Below are positions 1 through 8,179 of a stretch of DNA of 23,745 bases, in pieces (position 1 is the stretch's first letter; every line of letters starts with the position of its first letter). The stretch lies in the IMG/VR virus record IMGVR_UViG_3300028114_000109, positions 1-23,745 of that record; one strand, 5' to 3'. Under the pieces are notes generated by a model. That model saw nothing but the letters and a program-made list of their open reading frames with translations, had not been told where the DNA came from and did not search any database. A program made the position numbers and the translations under genes. Source of the stretch: a virus.

Positions 1-250
1 TCGGTTTTATGGTCTGTACTGGTGTAATAGTAGGAGCTGGGGGGATACCTTTAGCTTGCAATAGTGCCTGTATCTCCTCAGGTTTTTTACCAGATTTATA
101 TGCTGCGAGGTTTATTTCTTGTTGTGTAACTACGGAAGTAGTTGCAGGAGTTCTAAGATCATTCCTTGCATCTCTCTTCGCTTGTTGAGTAGCGAGCATT
201 TGTTCGTTTGTACGTTTATTTTTAGCTTCTTGTTCGGGAGTTAATGGCAT
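1..250 (-). CDS. Virion-region protein, 3' end outside window
   Basis: The N-terminal 83 residues are visible, from ATG at 250. The protein continues beyond the window edge. It starts with a charged, Gln/Lys/Arg-rich probable helix, followed by a segment with a KSGKKPEEIQALLQAKG helix and a Pro/Thr-rich stretch (PPAPTITPVQT). No in-frame UGA occurs in this part. It lies 2 nt downstream of the fibre gene stop, so it belongs to the late morphogenesis transcript. I do not recognise the family; a structural, scaffolding or internal virion protein is only an inference from position. Confidence 0.75.
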   Translation of the reverse strand, partial: MPLTPEQEAKNKRTNEQMLATQQAKRDARNDLRTPATTSVVTQQEINLAAYKSGKKPEEIQALLQAKGIPPAPTITPVQTIKP

Positions 251-251
251 A

Positions 252-1901
252 TTATAATTCGTAAGATATATTGAGGTTACTTAGTCCCATGTAACGAGAG
301 GCTGAAGAACCTGTTGAAACTCCAACAGTCCAACTAGGAGTACCTGTTGTTGGTATGGTCGTGTGAGTAGCGACAAGGTTTCAGTTGATATAGAGTTTTA
401 TATTTACTCAAGGGTTTATTTCCATCATGTATTCATTCCAAACACTATCTGTTATACCAGAATCTACATTAGTTGCTTCGTAAGAACCATTAGCAGTACA
501 GAACCACAATACACCATTTTTAACAAGAACACGAGCAGTACCAGTTGTAGTGTCTGTTTCTTCTGTACCAAGTGAAGTTGCAGTTACAGCAAGTCAAAGT
601 CACCAGTTATTTGAACCTGTATTATATCGAGCGTTCCATCGTATACGTACTTTTTTAGATTGTGACCAGATAAATGAATTTGCTGAGCCTGTACCTTTAA
701 TAGTTCACCATACATGATTGACTGCACCATTGCTAGCATTATCAATATTGAAGTATTCAAATCATACTCCTGATATTGAAGAACCAGCAGCAACAAATGG
801 TCGAGTAGTTTTGAAAATATCATTGTGGTAGGTTGTAAGCAAATTTGTGCTAGATCCGTACACATCACCTAAACCAGTCAAAGCACTACCATCAAGAGCA
901 GGTAAAGCTCATTCAAGCATTGTAGCATCTATTTTTCCGTTATCTTTGAGCCTATAAACCTTTTCAGCAGTCACACTTGTAATTGTCACACTTGCCCCTG
1001 CACTTTCAGTTACAACAGTTTCAGCTACTACGATTGCTCATGCCACGACACTCACGATAGTAAATGTTCCATTGTTACTCGCAGTTCCAGATATAACTAT
1101 TTGAGTACCTTGTTTAAATCCTGCGGTGACGAATCCATTTGCACTATCTGAAATAGTTTTTGTACCAGCGGTAAATGATATGGTCGTAGCTGTGTATGTA
1201 GAGCCATTAGAGGTATCAAATTGTGTTTCAAAAGTATTACTTTCACTTGGTGTTCAAGGTGCATTATTAGCAGCTTTATAAATATCATCATCAGTAATAA
1301 GAGCGACAGGAACACCAGAAGGTACTACACTTGTTTTCATTACTCACGCTGTACTTTGTGTAGCGTTAGCAGGAGCTGTACCTGTACTTACTGCTTGCCA
1401 CTGTCCGAGATTGAGATTGTAATTGTAGAAAAGCCCTGTATTTGTTACATAAATGTCGGAATAGGGGAGAGTTGCAACACCATCACCACCAAGTGCAGTA
1501 TCTCTTGCTGCAGTTGTGGCGTATGTTTGGACATTGCCACCATTCTTATCGAGTTTGCTATTGATAGCTGTTTGAATATCAGCCCAGAATTGATAGTTAT
1601 CTGAGATGATTACTTTGCTTCCTGTCGCATGAGATGATGCAGGGGCTGTACTGTTTATACCCAAACCTTTCAAAAGAGTGACACTCGATACTGTGAGTGT
1701 ATTTGCAGTGCTATTGTAATCGGTAATCTCAGCGATCTGCATGTTATTTTTTCATGGATTGACGACTATGTAGGTATTTGTAGTTGTAGGAGTGTAACTA
1801 GGTGTATCGAGTACATACACTGTACCAGTAGCACCATTCCAGTCTTGTGCTAGTTGTGTTTCAAATCAATCTTCGAGAGGGATTATTGAGAGGTCTGACA
1901 T
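252..1901 (-). CDS. Tail fibre / receptor-binding protein with C-terminal lectin-like domain
   Basis: 549 residues with UGA read as Gly, starting at MSDLSIIPLEDG. The N-terminal part (to about residue 60) resembles virion attachment segments. The middle contains an FYNYNLNLGQWQAV strand motif typical of tail fibres and a beta-rich repeat-like section with KTISDSANGFVTAGFKQG. The last 200 or so residues look like a concanavalin A / laminin-G type sandwich: FIWSQSKKVRIRW, then GVLWFCTANGSYEA, NEYMMEINPGVNIKLYING and RYMGLSNLNISYEL at the end. Such domains bind glycans, so receptor recognition on the host or on the bacterium the host lives on is likely. Without recoding it breaks into at least four pieces. 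The start is 1 nt after the preceding stop. Confidence 0.8.
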
Positions 1902-1902
1902 A

Positions 1903-3678
1903 TTATGCGTAATTATCAAATAGGGATATGACTTCTTTGTTTACTTCGACTCTCATCTGTTCCAAAGAGAAAACAAGAGGATTTTCTGATGAGCTTATTC
2001 GTATTCCGAGTTCTTGACCAGTTACCTCTACAGGTATTCTAAGACTAAACTCGTAAGTATCAATACTATCTGATTGGTTTCCACCTCATCCGATAGATAG
2101 GTTACCAATAGGAGAATTACCGACAGGATATGGACTTGCGTTTACCTCGATAAAATCATCTGTTATCTGGCAAGTAGAGACGACTTCTCAATCCATGTAT
2201 ATATCGAGTGTAGCTTCCTTTTGGATAGACTTTCTCCCACGAATTTGTACCCATGATATAGTCTTCCAGTCATCTGTACCGAACTTAGTACGATAATCAC
2301 AGAGCCATTCTATGCCTACTCCGTTATCGTTGTATCATCGCTCAAATTCCAAGACTTGTCAGCCAGTGTTAGGAGCAAGTAAGTATCGGTATTCTCAATC
2401 ACTATCAATATAAGTACAATAATCATTGAGTGTAGGGATAGAATATTTAGTGAAAGCTCCAAATGATGAAGACCACACGACTGTCGTATCAGTAGTTCCT
2501 ACGTTATTAGCATCAAAAGAGAAGTAGTAGTTATTGAGGAGAGGAGCGTAGAGTGAACAGTTCGTTTTATAACTCTCAGGTTGTATGTTTGAAAAGAGTT
2601 CCCTGATGTTCTCCGAGAGGATAGAAGTACCTAATGCTTGAGTACCAGAGATAGCACTGACTTGCTTGAGAGTATCTAGTCAAAACTCATTGAAGAATAG
2701 AAGACTTCCCTCGACATTCTGTACGCTTCGATGACTCTGTATACCACTACGAGAGTTAATGGGTTTACTGGTCTCATTTGTAGCATCAAAAGAATATATC
2801 TTCCTATCCTTTCATACACAGACAAAACTTCATAATTCCTTTAGTGTGTTTACTCTTCACAACTCATCAGCACCTATTTCAAAATAGTTTGCTGGTGGGA
2901 AACTTTGTGCATCATTCGGAATAGCATTTGTATAAAATACAGTTGTAGGAGCATAATCATCACCAGAACCATATACCCTATCTGACATGTACTGCAAATA
3001 CCTAAATATAGGCGTTGTAGCTCTCTTATCAGTTACGCCGCTTCCATTACTTGTAAAGTTTATGATGGTGGATGATTCAGTAAGAGAAATCTGATAGGTA
3101 TTCATGGTGATAGTCCTCACAAAATAGAGCTGTCACTGTATGATTTCTGTTGGTAGAGTTCCGTAGAGAGCAACTCTATCACCAGCAACGAATCAATGAG
3201 CGGTGTGAGTGATTATATCTGTCGTATTGTCGAGAGTAACTGCTACACCAGCACTTAATGCCCGTGTTACTGTTGCTCAATCGTAGTACATATACGGATT
3301 AACTCCATCACACATGTAGATCACATTCTTGTAGACTGCAAAGCTCCACTTAGTCCTCGTTACTCCATCTGCTTCATATTCAATCAATCCTGTTTGTTTA
3401 CTTGTCCATGTATTCGTAAACTCTGTATATTGATACATAACAGAACCAGCAAAACCTATTAAAATTCTTTCTCCTGTGTCGTCTCGTTGAAAGAAGAATA
3501 AAGAGGTAAATGGATCACTACCTACACTATCTCAGAAGTTTGTAGTACCACGCCTAGTTTCCAGTGCTCCTCTCCTGTTATAGTACATATTCACAATATC
3601 AGCGAACTCATCCTCTTTGCGGATGCTTTCCTTACTTGTGTTAATACCTCAGGTGAGTGAGTTAAGTTCTTTGAGCAT
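1903..3678 (-). CDS. Large beta-rich tail protein (tail accessory / P22 gp10-like position)
   Basis: 591 residues from MLKELNSLTGGINTSKE. The opening (GGINTSKESIRKEDEFADIVNMYYN) and the string of short beta blades (YKNVIYMCDGVNPYMYYDG, YRYLLAPNTGGQVLEFERGY) match large podoviral tail or stabilisation proteins in style. Around residues 165-215 there is the familiar inserted beta module of phage structural proteins: HGFVAGDRVALYGTLPTEI, then QLYFVRTITMNTYQISL. At least ten UGA codons fall at turn glycines. The start overlaps the stop of the adaptor gene as TAATG, so translation is probably coupled. The exact virion position is inferred from order (adaptor, this, fibre). A generic tail protein is the alternative. 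Confidence 0.75.
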
Positions 3679-4286
3679 TATCGTTGTGTTCTAAAAGTAG
3701 TCTTACCTCTGAATCGTGACTTGCCTGTATGGAGCTTCTCTTGATTGTATGCCTGTAGCTTATTGATAGCGTTCTGTGTATTGCCTCTGAGTGTGTACTC
3801 AGCTATGTAGCTTGCATAGAGAGCAATGAGGAGGTCGAATCTCGTAGGTGTTGTAGCATCTTGTGAAGAACTCAGTGTAGGTCGGTATCCTTTATAGAAA
3901 ATATTAATCGTATAGCTAGCATCTGGTATGTCTATGAATCCAATGTAGGGTCATGTACTCTTTTCACGGAGATAGTACATAGTTGGTTTACTTTGTGATG
4001 TTCTACCGCTTGTGTACTCGTAGGTAGATTGCTCAAGAGGGAATGTATCTATAAGGACTCCGTCATCTGCTATCGTTACGAGAGTAGTAGGCAATGCGTA
4101 TTCTTGTGTACCACTTGTTATAGCGAGGATTTCCTTTTCATCTAAGAGTAGTCACATTTCATTCTGCACATGCTCGTAACTTTGTTTGATATAGTTATCG
4201 AGTTCATCATTGCCGAATACTCTACCATTAGGGTCGAACCTATATTGTTGTCTGGTGAGTGTGCGTAAACTAGATAGTGTACTCAT
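3678..4286 (-). CDS. Head-tail adaptor protein (P22 gp4-like)
   Basis: 202 residues starting MSTLSSLRTLTRQQYR. Features fit phage adaptor proteins that dock under the portal: an N-terminal helix, then NDELDNYIKQSYEHVQNEMG, an EILAITSGTQEYALPTTL beta segment common in this group, FYKGYRP, and a C-terminal helical region (RFDLLIALYASYIAEYTLRG, NAINKLQAYNQEKL) with a basic tail. UGA encodes Gly in MGLLLDEKE and STGPYIG. The stop shares a nucleotide with the next ATG (TAATG). The upstream neighbour is the terminase small subunit. The function is inferred from pattern and gene order. Confidence 0.72.
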
Positions 4287-4289
4287 ATA

Positions 4290-4670
4290 TTATTTTAATA
4301 ATGCTTGTAGTTGCTCATCTGTCATACTTGCTAACTCTTGAGGAGTAGTATCTATGTTGAGGTTTCTCTGGTCTATCTCTTGCTTGTCTGTCCAATCAAA
4401 GTTCTTGAGTGCAAATACATCTCATCCGTTGCCTCTTGCTATGAGTCTTTTCTCATACGCAAGCTCAACTCTCATCTTTGCTCTTTTTATCGTGTCAAAG
4501 TATTCATCTTTATTTTGATAGTTAATTAGAGCTTGTCTACTGGTAAATCATAAAAACAGAGCTAACCCTGTTATGGCTATCTCATCATTAGGAGTTTCTT
4601 CAAAATACCTATCTATTTCTGTTTGTAGTTCCTCCTTGTTAGTGTAGTATGCTGGTTGTCACGCTGTCAT
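4290..4670 (-). CDS. terS: Terminase small subunit (DNA packaging)
   Basis: 126 residues, MTAGQPAYYTNKEELQTEID to LQALLK. It carries the hallmark arrangement of many phage small terminases: a helix-turn-helix-like segment (TPNDEIAITGLALFLGFTS then RQALINYQNKDEYFDTIKRAK), a helix of KMRVELAYEKRLIA, then GNGGDVFALKNFDWTDKQE. The last motif, where a Gly-rich turn precedes ALKN followed by W-D, is very characteristic. The family binds viral DNA and recruits the large subunit at the portal. Two UGA codons lie at family glycines. Unusually, the large subunit is not adjacent within the window, so it must be encoded elsewhere. Confidence 0.85.
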
Positions 4671-4699
4671 GTTAATAACAAGGGAAGTCGAATAAAAGT

Positions 4700-5209
4700 T
4701 TATTTCTTACTTGGTCTCCCTTTCTTTTTTGGTGTTGCTATTGGTGTCACATCTTGTTCTGTTTCTTCGATAATGTTTACTGGTTCTACTGTTTCTATTT
4801 CTTCTGGTATGAATGCTTCCATCTTAGTATCAAAGATTACTTTCTTTTCTCCTACTGGTGTTGCGTAGAACTCATCTACTCTTTTTTGCTCTTCTTCACG
4901 TTCAGCTCGTTTCTTTTCTTTCTCTGGTCTTTTTTCGTTTGCTGTTTGTGCTATCTCCATATTCTGTCTTTCTACCTTAGTGACTTCATCGAGGGAGTGG
5001 ATACCTGCTCATTTCTTGAAAGGGAGACCTTTATGTACTCCATCTACATCCCACGGAATACCTGCTGGATGAAGAGTGACATCTGGATCAATAACATCGA
5101 CACATACTATCATGCCTGAGTGTTTACCCATGACACGCCAAAACTCCTTTGTAGGAGTCATTTCGCTGGGGACAATCAGTCAGTTGTTTTCGAGTTTTTT
5201 GTACATCAT
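4700..5209 (-). CDS. Unknown protein with charged C-terminus and AT-hook-like tail
   Basis: 169 residues, start MMYKKLENNGLIVPSEM. The N-terminal 85 residues look globular (EFWRVMGKHSGMIVCVDVID, GIPWDVDGVHKGLPFKK). Residues 95-125 are a very highly charged Lys/Glu helix, and the C-terminus is acidic, ending KKKGRPSKK, which contains a GRP core like an AT-hook. A promoter with TATAAT ends 6 nt before the ATG, so the mRNA may be leaderless. The first of the two adjacent ATGs was chosen because of this spacing. It is the last gene before the packaging genes. A DNA-contacting role is speculative. Confidence 0.75.
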
Positions 5210-5215
5210 AGAGTA

Positions 5216-5242
5216 ATTATACTTATTCCTTTTCTATTACAA
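5216..5242 (-). promoter_or_regulatory. Promoter, TTGTAA-15-TATAAT, 6 nt before ATG
   Basis: -35 at 5237-5242, -10 at 5216-5221, ATG ends 6 nt further on (5209). There is no room for a leader, so the transcript likely starts at or near the A of ATG. Overlaps the end of the upstream gene. Confidence 0.6.
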
Positions 5243-5492
5243 GAGAATTAAAATCTATTTCAGTGCCTACGCTTTTTACTGTGTTTCCTTTTTCGTTAAC
5301 TGTTTCCTTGTAGACTCCTTGTCGTACTCGGACTGTATATCCTACATCGAGCATTGCTTTAGCGAGATTCATTGCTGATTTGTGATAGTTTCCTTTGACT
5401 ATTCATACATCCTTTCAGAAAGTAAAAATACATCCATCAATATCGAGAGCATCATCCTTTTCTGGGCATTTGATTATTCGTATTGTGTGCAT
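5223..5492 (-). CDS. Small unknown protein, possibly leaderless mRNA
   Basis: 89 residues, MHTIRIIKCPEKDDALDIDG to SLVIEKE. It has a compact alpha/beta look: GCIFTFGKDVGIVKGNYHK, then a helix SAMNLAKAMLDVGY and beta strands YTVRVRQGVYKE. Two UGA glycines occur near residues 27-32. The TATAAT box lies 6 nt before the ATG. The promoter of the following gene overlaps the 3' end of this one. No family is recognised. Confidence 0.75.
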
Positions 5493-5498
5493 GGTTTT

Positions 5499-5525
5499 AT
5501 TATACTTTTATCCCTAGAATTACAA
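5499..5525 (-). promoter_or_regulatory. Promoter, TTGTAA-15-TATAAT, 6 nt before ATG
   Basis: -35 at 5520-5525, -10 at 5499-5504, ATG at 5492. Same boxes and spacing as 5216-5242, so the two genes are probably co-regulated and leaderless. It overlaps the mini-gene 5500-5598. Confidence 0.6.
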
Positions 5526-5598
5526 GAGCTTTTTCGTTTTCCTGGCGGATAAACTCATCGTTTTGTTTTTTGAGAAAATCTAGTAGTTCTTGGCTCAT
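5500..5598 (-). CDS. 32-residue mini-protein
   Basis: MSQELLDFLKKQNDEFIRQE followed by NEKALVILGIKV. It is one amphipathic helix with a hydrophobic tail. The start is 2 nt after the stop of the preceding gene and uses the common AACTATG context. The promoter of the next gene lies in its last codons. It is plausible as a real mini-gene because it fills the gap in frame with a genuine UAA. Confidence 0.55.
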   Translation of the reverse strand: MSQELLDFLKKQNDEFIRQENEKALVILGIKV

Positions 5599-5600
5599 AG

Positions 5601-5876
5601 TTATTTAATTGATGAGATAGAGTCTTCAATACCTAGTTCGTAGCCATCTTGTGAACATTCTAGTTCTGATGCTCTACTTCCAGATTTTCTATGTAATTTT
5701 ACGAGTTTCTCCTTTAATTTCTCTCGCTCTTCACTTCTAGCTGTCTCTATTTCGGAGGTGAAATAGTCAGTAAAATATTTGATAGCTTGCTCGGTATTTT
5801 CTTCAAGAGATTCTCCTGTGAATTTCTTTGTTCGGAAGTCGTGAGCAAATTTCTCTTGCCATTTGATTATAGACAT
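5601..5876 (-). CDS. Small helical protein, unknown
   Basis: 91 residues, MSIIKWQEKFAHDFRTKKFT onwards. It is mostly charged helix (NTEQAIKYFTDYFTSEIETA, then REKLKEKLVKLHRKSGS), ending in an acidic tail. No UGA is present. A 67-nt untranslated stretch precedes it, with TATAAT-like boxes but no convincing -35. Function unknown. Confidence 0.75.
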   Translation of the reverse strand: MSIIKWQEKFAHDFRTKKFTGESLEENTEQAIKYFTDYFTSEIETARSEEREKLKEKLVKLHRKSGSRASELECSQDGYELGIEDSISSIK

Positions 5877-5943
5877 AGTGGGGTTATAATTAGTGTATTA
5901 TAAAGAAAGGAAATATAGCTGATTCTCGATCAGATTGCGGAGC

Positions 5944-6237
5944 TTAGTTTTCATATTTATAGTATCAAGAATAAAAAGGTCGGAAAACATGTCATCTACT
6001 ATCTTGCCAGTTCGCTTCGTCGGTACATTTCATAGATTCTACACAATCAATCCTGTTATGCTTGCCCCATTGGTCGAGGAGAGCTGGTTTTCATTCGTGC
6101 ATCACGACTTCGTAAACAAGAGATTTGTAGTCTTTTATCTCATCATTTTCATAGTATTTTCCTCATGGGTATACTTTATCTCAAACAAAAATAGGATTAT
6201 CGTTGTTGTCGTAGAAGATGCGGAGTGTTTGTTTCAT
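5944..6237 (-). CDS. Small unknown protein
   Basis: 97 residues, MKQTLRIFYDNNDNPIFVGD onwards. It is rich in aromatic residues and beta-prone: VYPGGKYYENDEIKDYKSLV, YEVVMHEGKPALLDQWGKHN, ending FRPFYSGYYKYEN. UGA supplies Gly in FVGD, PGGK, EGKP and YSGYY. Two cysteines are present (DCVES, KCTDE). The following hairpin at 5917-5932 (5-bp stem) lies in the spacer after its stop. The opposite strand also has an open frame here, but the recoded minus frame has the glycine pattern of its neighbours. No family recognised. Confidence 0.65.
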
Positions 6238-6243
6238 GGGTTA

Positions 6244-6309
6244 TTATGGTTTGCTATTAGGGAATTGAGAGTGGAGGAAACGGGTCATGAATTCGAGTTG
6301 TCTAGACAT
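6244..6309 (-). CDS. Candidate 21-residue mini-gene
   Basis: MSRQLEFMTRFLHSQFPNSK plus a final Pro, ending in two consecutive UAA codons. It fits between the stop at 6315 and the next start at 6237, with spacing like other mini-genes here. There is no other support, and the segment may simply be a spacer. Confidence 0.3.
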   Translation of the reverse strand: MSRQLEFMTRFLHSQFPNSKP

Positions 6310-6314
6310 AGCTG

Positions 6315-6614
6315 TTAATTCCAAACATCACTGAGTGTTACCACTTGCTTTGGAATCTGGTATTGTCACTTGTTCTTCCTGTCATGGTGTGGGAGTCCAT
6401 CTACCCATTCCCTTAGCTTTTCGAGAATAGAGGTAGCGACATCAATGTCGGTACCATGTACTGTTTTGCCTTCTAAATCACATTTGTCCGTAGGTTCTTT
6501 ATTCTCTTTTACTTCTTCCAAGTAGCCTAGTGAAATATAGTCCATAATGAAGTTTCAAATATTTCTATATGTCTTTCAGTCAATTTGGTTTAGAGATTTT
6601 TTAGTTTCTGTCAT
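6315..6614 (-). CDS. Small unknown protein
   Basis: 99 residues, MTETKKSLNQIDGKTYRNIG onwards. Helical N-terminus (NFIMDYISLGYLEEVKENKE), then CDLEGKTVHGTDIDVATSIL, EKLREWVDGLPHHDRKNKGQ and a short C-terminal strand. UGA codes Gly at IDGK, NIGN and KGQY. Its start overlaps the end of the preceding gene by 14 nt. The DVATSILEKLREWVDGLP part looks like a small helical interaction module. Family unknown. Confidence 0.7.
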
Positions 6615-6855
6615 ATATAGCTTTCTTTAGATCATCACTTGCTTTATCAATAAGCCTAGATTGTTTGATAAAATCAAACATCTGATATATAGTCATAAAA
6701 TTGCTACCTATATTTTCTAGTGAGTTTACGATTTCTTTCTTTTCTGTTGCATATCCATATTTATCATCGCATGTCGACCATATATTCAATGCTAACTCTT
6801 TCATTTCATTAAATAGTGTATCACTCGGAGCTGTGTAAAAAAGTTGTTCTGTCAT
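6601..6855 (-). CDS. Small helical protein, first gene after a promoter
   Basis: 84 residues, MTEQLFYTAPSDTLFNEMKE onwards. Mainly helical (SLENIGSNFMTIYQMFDFIK, then QSRLIDKASDDLKKAIYDRN). It contains no UGA, unlike most genes here. It is led by a TTGCAA-16-TATACT promoter at 6886-6913, a 30-nt leader and the TTTAC-N9-ATG start signature. The downstream genes to about 4290 may be read from this promoter. Function unknown. Confidence 0.78.
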   Translation of the reverse strand: MTEQLFYTAPSDTLFNEMKELALNIWSTCDDKYGYATEKKEIVNSLENIGSNFMTIYQMFDFIKQSRLIDKASDDLKKAIYDRN

Positions 6856-6885
6856 AAAAGTATTGTAAAGAAGTAATGTGTAGAC

Positions 6886-6913
6886 AGTATATTCATAACT
6901 TATCCAATTGCAA
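6886..6913 (-). promoter_or_regulatory. Promoter, TTGCAA-16-TATACT
   Basis: -35 at 6908-6913, -10 at 6886-6891, in the 66-nt gap before the 84-residue gene. A 30-nt leader follows. Confidence 0.7.
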
Positions 6914-6921
6914 GAGATAAT

Positions 6922-7095
6922 TTACTTTCTTTGCTTGATTAGTTTGGATTGTCTTATGTAATAATCCCTATCTGCTTTTTCTAAAATAGAAAATCCACTA
7001 TTAGAGAAGAACATCTTGATTGTTCCTATACTTCTCCCTGTGGTTTCAGAAAGTTTAAGATAGAGAGCGTGTTTCTTTTGATTTATTGATGTCAT
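6922..7095 (-). CDS. Small basic protein, possible DNA-binding
   Basis: 57 residues: MTSINQKKHALYLKLSETTG, RSIGTIKMFFSNSGFSILEK, then ADRDYYIRQSKLIKQRK. The central part (LSETTGRSIGTIKMFFSNSGF) reads like a helix-turn-helix followed by a basic tail, so DNA binding is possible but unproved. Its start lies 13 nt inside the end of the RusA-like gene. Confidence 0.7.
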   Translation of the reverse strand: MTSINQKKHALYLKLSETTGRSIGTIKMFFSNSGFSILEKADRDYYIRQSKLIKQRK

Positions 7096-7472
7096 AGTGC
7101 GTTTATTATTAGTTCGATACGAGGGTTTAGTTTGTCTATTTCCATAAATTTAGATTGTATTTCTACGAGATGCTTATTGCTGTCTCATTCGAGTACATTT
7201 GCTTCTACGAGAGCATCAAGGATAAATTTAGTTGCAATACAAGAGAAATTATCTATGTCTTGAGCTGTGGAGCTTAGATAGAGTTTTATAGATACTCCGT
7301 ATTTGCCATTTATTTGCTCTCAGTGTGTTTGTTCTATCACTTTAGCTGTATAGTCTTGCTTCACTGTATTTAGTGTCCTAAAATGGCAGTTTCTAAACCA
7401 ATTTAATCATAGAGGTATTTTCTCAGGTTTCAGTTTTCATATAGTCCAATATATAGGCATTGTTATTTTCAT
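7083..7472 (-). CDS. rusA: RusA-family Holliday-junction resolvase
   Basis: 129 residues from MKITMPIYWTIGKLKPEKIP. The RusA signature is clear in the middle: STAQDIDNFSCIATKFILDA followed by LVEANVLEGDSNKHLVEI and a Lys a few residues later. The family's catalytic aspartates (D-x-DN and the G-D near the strand) and the conserved Lys are in place. The usual length is 120-140 residues. RusA enzymes cut Holliday junctions and other branched phage DNA before packaging. UGA codes Gly at three family sites. It sits in a run of small early/middle genes and overlaps the next start by 13 nt. Confidence 0.85.
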
Positions 7473-7475
7473 AGG

Positions 7476-7550
7476 TTAGTTTGGATAATCGACTTTTAAT
7501 TTTGCTTTGATCAGCTTCTTCTTCTCTCGGATTTCTTTTGGGGTTTTCAT
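7476..7550 (-). CDS. 24-residue basic mini-protein
   Basis: MKTPKEIREKKKLIKAKLKV then DYPN. A lysine-rich amphipathic helix. It sits exactly between two well-supported genes, with 3-nt gaps on both sides and the AAACTATG start context, which argues for a real gene. Function unknown. Confidence 0.5.
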   Translation of the reverse strand: MKTPKEIREKKKLIKAKLKVDYPN

Positions 7551-7553
7551 AGT

Positions 7554-7877
7554 TTATCATTTACATAATTCAGGCATACAAAACTTCTTTTCTCAAAATG
7601 TAATTGTCTTAAATCATCATCTAGGTCATCGCTCTATTTCTTTTTCTTCTCAGTATTTCTCGATAGCTTCTTGTCGTGTGAGAGATTTGGTGATTAAAAA
7701 CCAATGGGGGTATGAACATTCCATTTTGCCTAGCTTTTGTAATTCTTTCCACTTATCTTCTCATAGATGTCTGAGTACAGGGTATCACCATCAGACACAT
7801 TCACCACACCATCAGTCGAATAGACATGCTTTAAATTGTCATAGCTCTCAGGATTTTATAAGTTCTTCGATTATCAT
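7554..7877 (-). CDS. Cys-rich putative zinc-binding protein
   Basis: 107 residues, MIIEELIKSGELGQKFACLF then DGWCGECGWGYPVLRHLGED. Cysteines at about residues 18, 24 and 27 and at 51 (KMECSYPHWF), with His nearby, suggest one metal site. Most glycines of the CGECGWG stretch are UGA, so the gene is invisible to standard-code gene finders. The C-terminus has GGFKTITFGEKKFCMPELCK. Not assigned to a family. Confidence 0.65.
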
Positions 7878-7878
7878 A

Positions 7879-8046
7879 TTACATTTTATTAAAAGTTTGT
7901 GAGTCTATCCAACTTCCTGATTTATACTGAGCGTAGCGAATTCTTCAATTCGTTTCTTGAGATACCAACTTCTTTCAGTCTTTATAGAAGTATTTTACAA
8001 AACTGCGGTCTTGGCAGTAGTGAGACATGATATATTCGTCTTTCAT
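7879..8046 (-). CDS. 55-residue unknown protein
   Basis: MKDEYIMSHYCQDRSFVKYF then YKDGKKLVSQETNGRIRYAQ and a Ser/Gly tail. Two UGA codons fall at turn positions (DGKK, TNGR). It is separated from its neighbours by 1-2 nt. Nothing diagnostic. Confidence 0.65.
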
Positions 8047-8048
8047 AG

Positions 8049-8177
8049 TTATAGGTTAAAAGTCCAAATAAAAGCTGTATACATTATCTTCAAAAAGAAA
8101 AAAGTTATAAATACGTAAAACGCTACTCAAAAAATAAATTGTAATGTCTGTGATATTATTGTAATTATTTCTTTCAT
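8049..8177 (-). CDS. 42-residue single-pass membrane protein
   Basis: After MKEIITIISQTLQF comes an almost uninterrupted hydrophobic stretch (IFGVAFYVFITFFFLKIMY) followed by TAFIWTFNL. The membrane segment covers residues 12-33. One UGA (the Gly) sits in its middle. Small size and position among small phage genes allow a holin, superinfection or membrane-stress role, but there is no specific evidence. AACTATG start context. Confidence 0.65.
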
Positions 8178-8179
8178 AG

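Noticed and set aside
5897-5923. TATAAT box before the 91-residue gene
   Set aside because: No acceptable -35 at 15-18 nt; AT-rich chance match cannot be excluded.
6241-6483. Minus-strand ORF overlapping the 99-residue gene
   Set aside because: The other frame (6315-6614) starts by overlapping its neighbour in the usual way and has a better composition; only the short 6244-6309 part is kept as a weak candidate.
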